DNA of 9,436 nucleotides, taken from contig JAJZNY010000009.1 in NCBI GenBank assembly GCA_021852245.1, positions 1 to 9,436 on the forward strand, in the 5' to 3' direction. The DNA is from Planctomycetota bacterium (GTDB taxonomy: Bacteria; Planctomycetota; Phycisphaerae; WQYP01). The notes under the pieces were generated by a model that worked only from the letters and a program-made list of their open reading frames with translations, did not search any database and was not told the DNA's origin. The translations under genes and the position numbers were made by a program. Within the stretch, counting starts at the first letter, position 1, and every line of letters begins with the position of its first letter. Below are positions 1 through 5,328 of this stretch, piece by piece.

Positions 1-15
1 TGTTGCGTCGGCCAT
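1..15 (-). CDS. 5' end of a divergent gene (first five codons only)
   Basis: On the minus strand an ATG at 15-13 opens the codons for M-A-D-A-T and runs off the left edge. An AGAGGA-like ribosome binding site (complement of 21-26) sits about six bases upstream. A perfect TATAAT lies a further dozen bases upstream. The combination suggests that a leftward gene begins here, divergent from the Rhs modules. Five codons say nothing about its function, and this could be a chance start. Confidence 0.3.
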
Positions 16-335
16 CGAGTTCCTCTTCTTCTCATGCGATTATACCGCATCTTGAACCGATTTCTTCGGGCAGGGGTGTGTTATCATTCATCGGCATCGG
101 ATATCAAGGTGCGATAACTTTTCCGGCCAACTCGGGAATTGCGAATGTCGCCAACCGCTTTGGCTTGTTGCGGAACATCCAAATATGCCGCAAAGAAATT
201 ATTTCAACCCGATTATGATCCGCCTGGAGAATTGCCTCGCGCGCCGTTATGCGGCCACCACCGGCGCCCGTCGTTTGATTCCGCCCGCCCCGGCGCGTTA
301 TGATTCCACTAAGAATTCCATTTTGAGGCCGATGT
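16..335. other. Intergenic region upstream of module 1
   Basis: No convincing gene lies here. The short open frames on both strands have no recognisable protein pattern, and the longest runs antisense into the Rhs fragment. A weak hairpin is possible at 168-193 (TTGCGG pairing with CCGCAA across a 14-base loop), with no T-run after it. The last 44 bases belong to the leader repeat that starts at 292. Confidence 0.5.
39..44 (-). promoter_or_regulatory. Possible -10 box (TATAAT) for the leftward gene
   Basis: The minus strand reads TATAAT exactly, about 24 bases before the putative ATG at position 15. I see no good TTGACA-like -35 hexamer at 16-18 bp spacing, so this is only half a promoter. 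Confidence 0.25.
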
Positions 336-350
336 ATGGTCGCGATAAAT
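292..350 (+). repeat. Leader repeat, copy 1 (RBS, start codon and first codons of module 1)
   Basis: This 59-bp unit recurs in inverted orientation at 3519-3577, with about 50 of 59 bases matching by eye. A more diverged relative precedes module 3 (about 4836-4917, minus strand). It contains TGAGG at 324-328, seven bases before the ATG at 336, and encodes MVAIN; the other copies begin MVAVN and MVAIK. The repeat therefore carries a complete translation start that is reused in front of different downstream sequences. Confidence 0.8.
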
Positions 351-1241
351 AAAATTCTATTGCCCGAATGCACCGGTGAAGGGTGCGGTGGCGATACCGG
401 CACTTGCACGGACAGCCGTGTCCACCTCCGCAATGCACAAGACCGAGTACCGGCAACCCGCAACCATCGCCAGACGCAGCCGCTGGTGAGTAATCTGTAT
501 CAGGGGATGACGCTGGATGCGGCGACGGGTCTATATGATGACCGCGTCCGCAATTATTCGCCGAGCCTCGGCCGATGGATGGAGCAGGACCCGGCCCAAT
601 ACATCAACGGGGCCAACACTTATCAATTCGTTGAAAGCTCGCCGGTGGGGAATGTGGATGCGGAGGGGCGTGCAGCAGTTCCGACGACGGTGGGCGCGAT
701 GCAACGGGCCTTTATACGCGGGCGTGGAAACTGGTCAGGCACGACCCTCTCGACCCCTGCGAAGGCGGGCTTCGGCGACACAGCCCATCTCGAGGCGCAG
801 TTCAACGTTAACAGGAAAGTCTTCGCCAACACCAAGTGCGTGCCCTGTGAAGAAATCAAATTCGTGCAGTTCTACACCGATAGTTACATTTTTCTGCTTT
901 GGACGCGGCAGGGCGGCGCCTGGCAACTCGATTTAGATCATTCGAAATCGCCCCCTTTTTATGCGTTCCAGGTTGCGTGGGTAGCCGGCGAACGGCCGAC
1001 GGAGGCGACCATGCAGGACAATCCCGGGATATGGCAAGAGAACGAAAGTTTTTTCTTCGAGGAGGATTTCATGACGTGGGCGGTCTGCGTGAAGGGAAAA
1101 GAGGCTGGCCGCAGTTACGGCGTCCTCCATTGGGGAATCCTGGTACACCAATGGAAGACGACGACTATCTGGATGGTGGGCGCTGCCCCATGGCGATCCA
1201 CGGTTACTTCGGGAACTGCGGCAAACCTTCGCATCCCCTAA
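336..1241 (+). CDS. Module 1: Rhs-core fragment with unclassified C-terminal tip
   Basis: The 301-aa product is far shorter than a full Rhs protein (usually well over 1000 aa). Residues 52-111 are the end of the Rhs-repeat-associated core: LYDDRVRNYSPSLGRW, then EQDPAQYINGANTYQFV and the DAEG boundary. The N-terminal 50 residues are a short leader and linker, not Rhs shell. The tip (about 112-301) is unrelated to the other two tips. It has a C-x-x-C pair (C168, C171), a Trp/Phe-rich stretch (FVQFY, FFFEEDF) and a WAVCVKGKEAG...YGVLHWG segment near 248-267. I recall similar uncharacterised domains at the ends of bacterial surface or Rhs-like proteins but cannot name a family or activity. The start is supported by TGAGG seven bases upstream and by the repeated leader. 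A small membrane protein gene follows after 37 bp. There is no secretion signal, so it may be a displaced, silent tip. Confidence 0.65.
   Translation: MVAINKILLPECTGEGCGGDTGTCTDSRVHLRNAQDRVPATRNHRQTQPLVSNLYQGMTLDAATGLYDDRVRNYSPSLGRWMEQDPAQYINGANTYQFVESSPVGNVDAEGRAAVPTTVGAMQRAFIRGRGNWSGTTLSTPAKAGFGDTAHLEAQFNVNRKVFANTKCVPCEEIKFVQFYTDSYIFLLWTRQGGAWQLDLDHSKSPPFYAFQVAWVAGERPTEATMQDNPGIWQENESFFFEEDFMTWAVCVKGKEAGRSYGVLHWGILVHQWKTTTIWMVGAAPWRSTVTSGTAANLRIP
551..602 (+). repeat. Rhs-core DNA block, inverted partner of 4669-4720
   Basis: These 52 bases encode the S-P-S-L-G-R-W-M-E-Q-D-P core segment. They match the reverse complement of 4669-4720 at 51 of 52 positions by my reading, far closer than the surrounding core sequence. 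A more diverged direct copy lies near 1650-1692 in module 2. The block sits just upstream of the variable tip. Confidence 0.85.
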
Positions 1242-1278
1242 TTGCAATACGGATCGGCTGGCCATACGGAGCCTGAAC

Positions 1279-1608
1279 ATGGTGCGATTCACAATATTGT
1301 TTGCGCGGGTAACATTTGGCTTGGTGGTTTGTTTTTGGATAGCCATCGCCGCTTTTCGGGTCGAGGCGGCCCGGTCCACGGGCGGTGGAATACCGGATGG
1401 CCTCGGCATCTGGGAGGCGTTTGGGCCATTGCTGCTCGTGGCGGTGGGTGGTACCTTGGCTTGTGTTTTAGCGGGGTTCGCCTCGCGCAAGGACGCGGAA
1501 ATGGTGACAAAATTGGCGCCCGCGTTTCGTTGGTTCGCGGCGGCCCTTATTGCGTTGGTTGTCGGCTATTTTATTTCCGGATTGCCGGTTTTTTCATTGA
1601 GGCTGTAA
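1279..1608 (+). CDS. Small three-helix membrane protein, candidate immunity or partner of module 1
   Basis: The product is 109 aa with three hydrophobic segments at about residues 5-26, 47-69 and 82-103, so it is an inner-membrane protein. A short Gly-containing loop lies between helices 1 and 2, and a charged loop (SRKDAEMVTK) between helices 2 and 3. GGAG at 1268-1271 lies seven bases before the ATG, a good ribosome binding site. The gene begins 37 bp after the module 1 tip gene on the same strand and ends just before the module 2 core fragment. In polymorphic toxin loci the gene right after a tip is usually the cognate immunity gene, and membrane immunity proteins are typical where the toxin acts at the membrane or in the periplasm. 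That role here is inferred from position only; I recognise no family. Confidence 0.6.
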   Translation: MVRFTILFARVTFGLVVCFWIAIAAFRVEAARSTGGGIPDGLGIWEAFGPLLLVAVGGTLACVLAGFASRKDAEMVTKLAPAFRWFAAALIALVVGYFISGLPVFSLRL

Positions 1609-1619
1609 CACCGTGTGGA

Positions 1620-2321
1620 GCCACCGCGACCCGCAACCATCGAAGCGCCCCGAGCCTCGGCCGGTGGATGGGGCAGTACCCGGCCCAGTACATTAACGGG
1701 GCGAATACGTATCAATTTGTCAATTCCTCGCCGGTGGGGGCGGCGGACAAAACCGGATTAGTGGACAACGGCACGTGGAATAGCTGCTGCCCAGAGGTGT
1801 TTTTGTTGCTCAAGAGGCTTGCTGGGATCGTCGGCCCCACCGAGGTATCCCTCTCGAAGACGATGGTGTCGCTCGCGGAGGTCATCGGGCAGCTACGGCT
1901 TGCGGCCGGCGCTTTCGCCACCTCAAACGCCAGCAACGCGAACCAATCCTTGGTCGGACTGCTTTTTGGTAACGTTGCGACGGTCGCATTGGCGGGATCT
2001 GTTGCAGCCAGGGCCGTTGAGGTTAAGGCCGTCACTGGGCTCATAACAAATAGTCGGCTAGTCGAAACCGGGACCCAAGGATTCGTTGCTCTTTCGTCCA
2101 GCGCAAAAGCCGCCCTGCAGGTGGCCGACGCGGCGGCCGTCTACGGCGCCATTGTGGCGTGGGGGGCAAGCGAATTCATTAACGTCGCCGATATCGAGCA
2201 GACCGCACAAATTGCCAATCAGCTCGGCAACGCCGTACCCAAAGTCGAGGCCTTGCCGGGCGCTGCTGAATCGCGATTCCGTAACGTTGACAATTTCGCC
2301 GGCGTGATCGGCGCTATCTAA
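1620..2321 (+). pseudogene. Module 2: displaced Rhs-core fragment with Ala-rich helical tip, no clear start
   Basis: The core homology begins near 1623 with the same ATRNHR codons as module 1 (residues 40-45 there) and then jumps straight to PSLGRW. Exactly 84 bp (28 codons) of the core is missing, in frame, including the LYDDRVRNY segment. The rest of the core (QYPAQYINGANTYQFV...SPVGAADKTG) is present. The tip is about 190 aa, rich in Ala, Val, Ser and Leu, and looks mostly helical with several hydrophobic runs (LLFGNVATVALAGSVAA, AAAVYGAIVAWGASEF) and a C-C pair near its start. I recognise no domain. The open frame extends upstream to a TTG at 1242, but that part only overlaps the membrane gene in another frame. 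The internal ATG at 1668 has no convincing ribosome binding site. It is most likely a displaced tip that needs recombination for expression, though the frame is intact to its TAA. Confidence 0.6.
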
Positions 2322-2372
2322 AAATGTGGAAACCAGCGAGGGTCAATGTTTCAAATGGCGATGAGCAGCCGT

Positions 2373-2378
2373 GGAGGA
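2373..2378 (+). promoter_or_regulatory. Strong Shine-Dalgarno (GGAGGA) selecting TTG 2384
   Basis: GGAGGA ends five bases before the in-frame TTG at 2384. The upstream ATG at 2324 has no such site and lies two bases after the previous stop. This favours TTG 2384 as the true start of the membrane-anchored gene. Confidence 0.65.
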
Positions 2379-2383
2379 ATAAT

Positions 2384-3199
2384 TTGAGCCGCAGTGCCAG
2401 GTCAATACTGAAGTGGTTAATAGTGCTCATTTTCGTGGCGTCAGCGGTCGCGTTAGATATCTATTCCTGGGGGGGCAGGCCAAGGGAGGTAAAAATATCA
2501 AAGCCAGAAAGGCGCCAGTTTTCGCAGTACAAAATGGCGCTGCGCATGGCCTATAACTTAGTTTCTCACACGGGAGGGCCGCCGCTGCACGCACAGGGTG
2601 GGCACGCAGCAATAGCATATTGGCAAGCCGCGTGCTTGCTGGACGCGGCGGCCCGGCAATTGCATTCCGGCTACGCCTCCGAACTGGAATCACTCGCCCG
2701 TACGTTTTTGCACACTGCGGTCACGCGTTTACCCACGCGGCCAACTCCCATCCGCCAGAGTTTTCAGCGATTGATTAAGTTCAGGCCCAATTGGTTCCCG
2801 GCGCCGAAAGCCGGCAACAGAAAGAAAGGCCGTTCGTCAGTGGCCGTCGGCAGTGCCCACGCTACTAAGGAAGCTTCCACCGGTGTGGCCTCAACACACA
2901 TGCGACTCCGCGATCAGTACCGTGCTTTCATCAAGCTAATGGCTGCCTCTTTGGTCGCTCGCGCCTCCGAGCTGGCGAAACTGGGCCAGCACGCACAGGC
3001 GGGGGTGCTCTTCTGGGAGGCCTACACTCTCGAACGCGTCAACTTTCACGAGGCCCCGGCCATGGGGATTAAGCCATCGGCGCGGAAGTCTAAACTGGGT
3101 GCACTGGAATCAGCGGAACAGCAGTTCAGGTCGGCGAAGGGAGGATTGGAAATCGACTTCGACAGACTGGTTAAATTCAGCCAGAGTTATGAACGGTGA
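2384..3199 (+). CDS. Membrane-anchored protein of unknown function, candidate partner of module 2
   Basis: From TTG 2384 the product is 271 aa. From the ATG at 2324 it would be 291 aa. The first residues (SRSARS, then LKWLIVLIFVASAVAL) form a positively charged stretch followed by one transmembrane helix at about residues 8-27, so the protein should be anchored with its bulk outside the cytoplasm. The soluble part is rich in Ala, Arg and Lys and probably helical. It carries W-x-A-A-C-L-L-D-A-A, a basic linker around residues 145-160, and a second helical part (LMAASLVARASELAKLGQHAQAG, FWEAYTLER) reminiscent of TPR-like helical hairpins. I do not recognise the family. It lies 62 bp after the module 2 tip, the position of an immunity gene. 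It is larger than most immunity proteins, so this role is uncertain. Confidence 0.6.
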   Translation: MSRSARSILKWLIVLIFVASAVALDIYSWGGRPREVKISKPERRQFSQYKMALRMAYNLVSHTGGPPLHAQGGHAAIAYWQAACLLDAAARQLHSGYASELESLARTFLHTAVTRLPTRPTPIRQSFQRLIKFRPNWFPAPKAGNRKKGRSSVAVGSAHATKEASTGVASTHMRLRDQYRAFIKLMAASLVARASELAKLGQHAQAGVLFWEAYTLERVNFHEAPAMGIKPSARKSKLGALESAEQQFRSAKGGLEIDFDRLVKFSQSYER

Positions 3200-3308
3200 C
3201 ACCTGCGCAGGGTTCGCAGAGGCTCCGGCATCTGGTTCGCTCGCGCCATTGAACCGTCTCCGCGCTTTCCGCGCCTCCGCGCGAGATACGGCTTCATGCC
3301 TGCGGCAT

Positions 3309-3450
3309 GATGTAGTCCGCTTTTTTATCACGCTAAGCACACAAAGATTTTGGACTGAACCTACACGCTTCGTCGCACCGCCCCTGTGCATATTGTGGCC
3401 TTTGGCTGGTATTATTTTTACCGCAGGGGACGTAGGGGGGACGCAGAGGT
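3309..3450 (+). repeat. Dispersed ~140-bp repeat, copy A
   Basis: The unit runs from a GATG...CGC segment through CACGCTAAGCACACAAAGATTT, CACCGCCCCTGTGC and CCGCAGGGGACG to ACGCAGAGG. It matches the reverse complement of 4941-5080 at roughly 70% by eye, with several near-identical blocks. Copies A and B flank module 3 as inverted repeats. The CGCAGAGG and AAGCACACAAAG motifs resemble intergenic repeats known in many environmental bacterial genomes; their function is unknown. Confidence 0.75.
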
Positions 3451-3455
3451 TGAGA

Positions 3456-3533
3456 TTATTGGAGCCTCAGGCCGGCGATGGAGCCCGATCCGATTTTTCG
3501 ATCCCCCGTTGGTTTTTCATTAACTGCGACCAT
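3456..3533 (-). pseudogene. Orphan leader stub (25 codons) of a lost Rhs module
   Basis: Starting at ATG 3533 on the minus strand, the frame reads MVAVNEKPTGDRKIG... and stops at TAA 3456 after 25 codons, with no Rhs core. A GAGG ribosome binding site lies seven bases upstream, as in module 1. The first codons match the starts of modules 1 and 3 (MVAIN, MVAIK). It looks like the 5' end of a module whose core and tip were lost or moved. It may still be translated as a short peptide. Confidence 0.5.
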
Positions 3534-3577
3534 AACACGGCCTCAAAATGGAGTTCTCAGTGAAATCATAACGCGCC
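3519..3577 (-). repeat. Leader repeat, copy 2 (inverted relative to 292-350)
   Basis: This is the reverse-complement copy of the 59-bp leader at 292-350. The blocks GGCGCGTTATGATT and CCATTTTGAGGCCG are shared exactly, as is ATGGTCGC at the start codon. The two copies point toward each other and enclose modules 1 and 2. Confidence 0.8.
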
Positions 3578-3727
3578 GGAATGGCGAGCGAATGCTCCCG
3601 CCTGATTGCATCCATCCACAGCATTTGGCGGTAGTCCATCCATCGATCCGATCCTTGAGGCCTAGCCGGTAGATCATGATCCGCCCGACGTGGGGGCCCG
3701 CGCCGGACGCCTAAACGAATGATTGGG

Positions 3728-4027
3728 CTACTCAAGAACCACATCTGCGACGTCCGCCTCAATCACATCGCCGCACTGCATCTCAATCGCCAATAGTACT
3801 CCCTTATCCGACTTGTCTTTCCGTACCTCATTTACGAAAACACCAGGCCCCCATGGTTGTTTTCTAGGGCACCTCAGAGACGTGAACCCTCGAGCTAATA
3901 ATTTAACGGGCTTTTCTCCTCCGTTGCTCGCGTCAAAAATACCAAAAGTAAACTGCAATTCCGCGTTTTCCCAACCGACCCTAAGGTCAATTAAAACGGC
4001 ATCATGTAACTCCTTGAGGGAGGTCAT
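3728..4027 (-). CDS. Small soluble protein, likely immunity protein for module 3
   Basis: The product is 99 aa, with no signal peptide or membrane helix, acidic, and of mostly beta-strand character. Its start ATG at 4027 overlaps the stop of the tip gene (ATGA, 4024-4027), the usual arrangement for translational coupling of a toxin with its immunity protein. The ribosome binding site is poor, which fits coupling. The patterns visible are LHDAVLIDLRVGW near the start, LRCPRKQPWGPG in the middle and IEMQCGDVIEAD near the end. I recall small proteins of this style (an L-x-D-A start, a central PWGP motif and an IEMQSGD-like end) beside polymorphic toxins, but I cannot assign a numbered immunity family. 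The expected role is to bind and neutralise the tip encoded just upstream, in the cytoplasm. Confidence 0.7.
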   Translation of the reverse strand: MTSLKELHDAVLIDLRVGWENAELQFTFGIFDASNGGEKPVKLLARGFTSLRCPRKQPWGPGVFVNEVRKDKSDKGVLLAIEMQCGDVIEADVADVVLE

Positions 4028-4851
4028 CTCTGGCCCCCGAACGGCAGATGCGCTGTCGGCGAAGTTCTTTGCAAGGGATTCCCATTAATATCAAGTCGCC
4101 CGCCGGATGGGTCATTTACGTGGGCCGCTGGCGGTTCTTCGCCGGGATGGACCAAAATCCGCTGTTGGCCGGTTACCGGGTCAACATACGCGCCCTTCCC
4201 GTTCATCGGGTCGGGCTCCTTAAGAATCAATCCTTTTTCTCGCGCAATCGCGTCTATCTCGGCTGGGGTTTTACCGGCGACTTCATTTGGATTTATGCCC
4301 GGTGGCTGCTCCGCCGCACTCGCCGGGCAGTATTCGGTAGCCGGCTCACCGGGTGTTTCGGGGACGCTCTCGTACCTCGCCAGCGCCGGATTACGGGCGA
4401 GCTCGCCCATCGACGGGTAGTCGGCCGAGGCCGTGCCCGCCGCCGGCGCGGGCTCACTCGCCTGAGCCTCGGCGGTTTCTGTGTCGGTTCCCGAACCGGC
4501 CTCGGTCGGCCCCTCGCCGGACCCACCGCCGCCGCTTTCGATCCCGAAGGGTCTGAAACCGGGGAGCTCGGGCTCAAAATCGGCCTCAGGGTTATCCGCC
4601 AGCCCCTCCGCATCCACATTCCCCACCGGATCGCTCCCCACGAACTGATATGTACTGGCCCCGTTATTGTATTGGGCCGGGTCCTGCTCCATCCACCGGC
4701 CGAGGCTCGGCGAATAATTGGGGACGCGGTCATCATATAGCTCCGTCACCGCGTCCAGCGTCACGCCCTTGTACGGATTATGCGCCAACGGCTGCGTCCG
4801 GCGGCGACCCGCCTCTGAGCCAAGCATTGAGTTTTCCTTGATGGCGACCAT
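4024..4851 (-). CDS. Module 3: Rhs-core fragment with polymorphic-toxin-like C-terminal tip
   Basis: The product is 275 aa. Residues 24-83 are the end of the Rhs-repeat-associated core (YDDRVPNYSPSLGRW, EQDPAQYNNGASTYQFV, GNVDAEG). Residues 84-180 are a low-complexity linker rich in Gly, Ser, Glu, Pro and Ala. The tip (about 185-275) has GKTPAEIDAIAREKGLI, a G-x-G-A-Y-V-D-P-V-T-G-Q-Q-R strand, HVND (244-247), GRLDING (251-257) and HLP (268-270). This His/Asp-rich compact end is of a type I recall from many Rhs-like toxins. It suggests a small nuclease or RNase-type domain, but I cannot name the activity. An immunity-like gene overlaps its stop. Start 4851 is supported by the shared MVAI leader; an alternative ATG at 4827 has a better ribosome binding site (AAGGA at 4835-4839, seven bases away). 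The full Rhs shell is absent, so delivery is unexplained. Confidence 0.7.
   Translation of the reverse strand: MVAIKENSMLGSEAGRRRTQPLAHNPYKGVTLDAVTELYDDRVPNYSPSLGRWMEQDPAQYNNGASTYQFVGSDPVGNVDAEGLADNPEADFEPELPGFRPFGIESGGGGSGEGPTEAGSGTDTETAEAQASEPAPAAGTASADYPSMGELARNPALARYESVPETPGEPATEYCPASAAEQPPGINPNEVAGKTPAEIDAIAREKGLILKEPDPMNGKGAYVDPVTGQQRILVHPGEEPPAAHVNDPSGGRLDINGNPLQRTSPTAHLPFGGQR
4669..4720 (-). repeat. Rhs-core DNA block, inverted partner of 551-602
   Basis: The reverse complement of these 52 bases differs from 551-602 at one position by my reading. It encodes the same core segment in module 3, just before the linker and tip. Confidence 0.85.
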
Positions 4852-4917
4852 ACGAACCCCAACGTTTCAGTTACTCCGAGGAAGTTAACGCGCGGGGCGG
4901 ACGGAATCAATCGGCGC
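4836..4917 (-). repeat. Diverged leader repeat upstream of module 3
   Basis: On the minus strand the blocks GATTCCGTCCGCCCCG, CGCGTTA and TATGGTCGCCAT correspond, in the same order and at similar spacing, to blocks at about 276-348 upstream of module 1. The middle part has diverged, and the GAGG ribosome binding site is replaced by a weak GGGG. Confidence 0.5.
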
Positions 4918-4940
4918 GCGAGACGCCCGCCCCCCATTTT

Positions 4941-5080
4941 CCTCAGCGTTCCCCAGCGTCCCCTGCGGCGATAATAACATCAAATCGTGGCCGCAAGGCG
5001 CACAGGGGCGGTGTGATAGGGTGGTTAAGTCCAATGCCGAAATCTTCGTGTGCTTCGCGTGAGAAAAAGCGAATTTGATC
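4941..5080 (-). repeat. Dispersed ~140-bp repeat, copy B (inverted relative to 3309-3450)
   Basis: Read on the minus strand it carries CACGCGAAGCACACGAAGAT, CACCGCCCCTGTGC and CCGCAGGGGACG in the same order and spacing as copy A. Similarity may extend weakly to about 5095. With copy A it brackets the toxin-immunity pair of module 3. Confidence 0.75.
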
Positions 5081-5118
5081 ATGCATCCGTATGAAACGGA
5101 AGCGACTCTCATGCCGAT

Positions 5119-5130
5119 GCTCCGCGGAGC
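5119..5130. repeat. Perfect 12-bp palindrome GCTCCGCGGAGC
   Basis: GCTCCGCGGAGC is its own reverse complement and lies just outside copy B of the dispersed repeat. Palindromes of this GC-rich kind often form the core of dispersed intergenic repeats. As RNA it would have no loop, so it is more likely a repeat core or protein-binding site than a terminator. Confidence 0.4.
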
Positions 5131-5328
5131 GTGGAGCCGGGGGCACCGCGTGGCACTGGACGCCATGCGGCAGCGCCAATCGTGGCCGCCATATTGCAAT
5201 CTGGGCATGAAAGATCCGATTGATCTTGCTAAAAATTGCCTCGCGCGGATTTCGCTGACCGGAGGACGTCTGGACTCAGTGGGGTTTCAGCGGGTAGTAT
5301 AGGTAGCTTGGAGGCCGCGTAATCACCC

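Larger units (their letters stand above)
3200..3727. other. Intergenic repeat-rich junction between the + and - strand modules
   Basis: No full gene is present. From 3205 to 3290 the sequence has the degenerate CTCCGCG / CGCAGAGG-type motifs common in dispersed intergenic repeats of environmental genomes. A repeat of about 140 bp (3309-3450) follows, then a stub of an Rhs leader on the minus strand (3456-3533) inside the inverted leader repeat (3519-3577). I see nothing interpretable in 3578-3727. The plus-strand genes end at 3199 and the minus-strand pair ends at 3728, so transcription converges here, but I see no clear terminator hairpin with a T-run. Confidence 0.6.
4852..5328. other. Intergenic region between module 3 and the DedA gene
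   Basis: No gene is convincing in these 477 bases. They hold the diverged leader repeat, copy B of the ~140-bp dispersed repeat and a perfect 12-bp palindrome. A 75-codon open frame at 5075-5302 has no ribosome binding site and reads through the repeat and the palindrome, so I do not treat it as a gene. The stretch must include the promoters for the divergent module 3 and DedA genes, but no strong -35/-10 pair stands out. Confidence 0.6.

Noticed and set aside
899..1276. Plus-strand frame of 125 codons inside the module 1 tip
   Set aside because: It overlaps the tip in another frame, has no ribosome binding site and no recognisable pattern. The tip frame continues directly from the Rhs core.
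1242..1619. Upstream extension of the module 2 frame to TTG 1242
   Set aside because: This part overlaps the three-helix membrane gene in a different frame and reads as shadow sequence. Core homology starts only near 1623.
3099..3563. Plus-strand frame of 154 codons across the end of the membrane-anchored gene and the repeats
   Set aside because: It reads through intergenic repeat DNA and the leader stub in the wrong orientation, with no ribosome binding site.
4048..4740. Long plus-strand open frame (230 codons) opposite module 3
   Set aside because: It is antisense to a frame with clear Rhs-core and tip motifs. Its own translation is Arg/Pro-rich without recognisable domains and it has no ribosome binding site.
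5075..5302. 75-codon plus-strand frame before the DedA gene
   Set aside because: It starts inside the dispersed repeat, crosses the palindrome, has no ribosome binding site and no known pattern.
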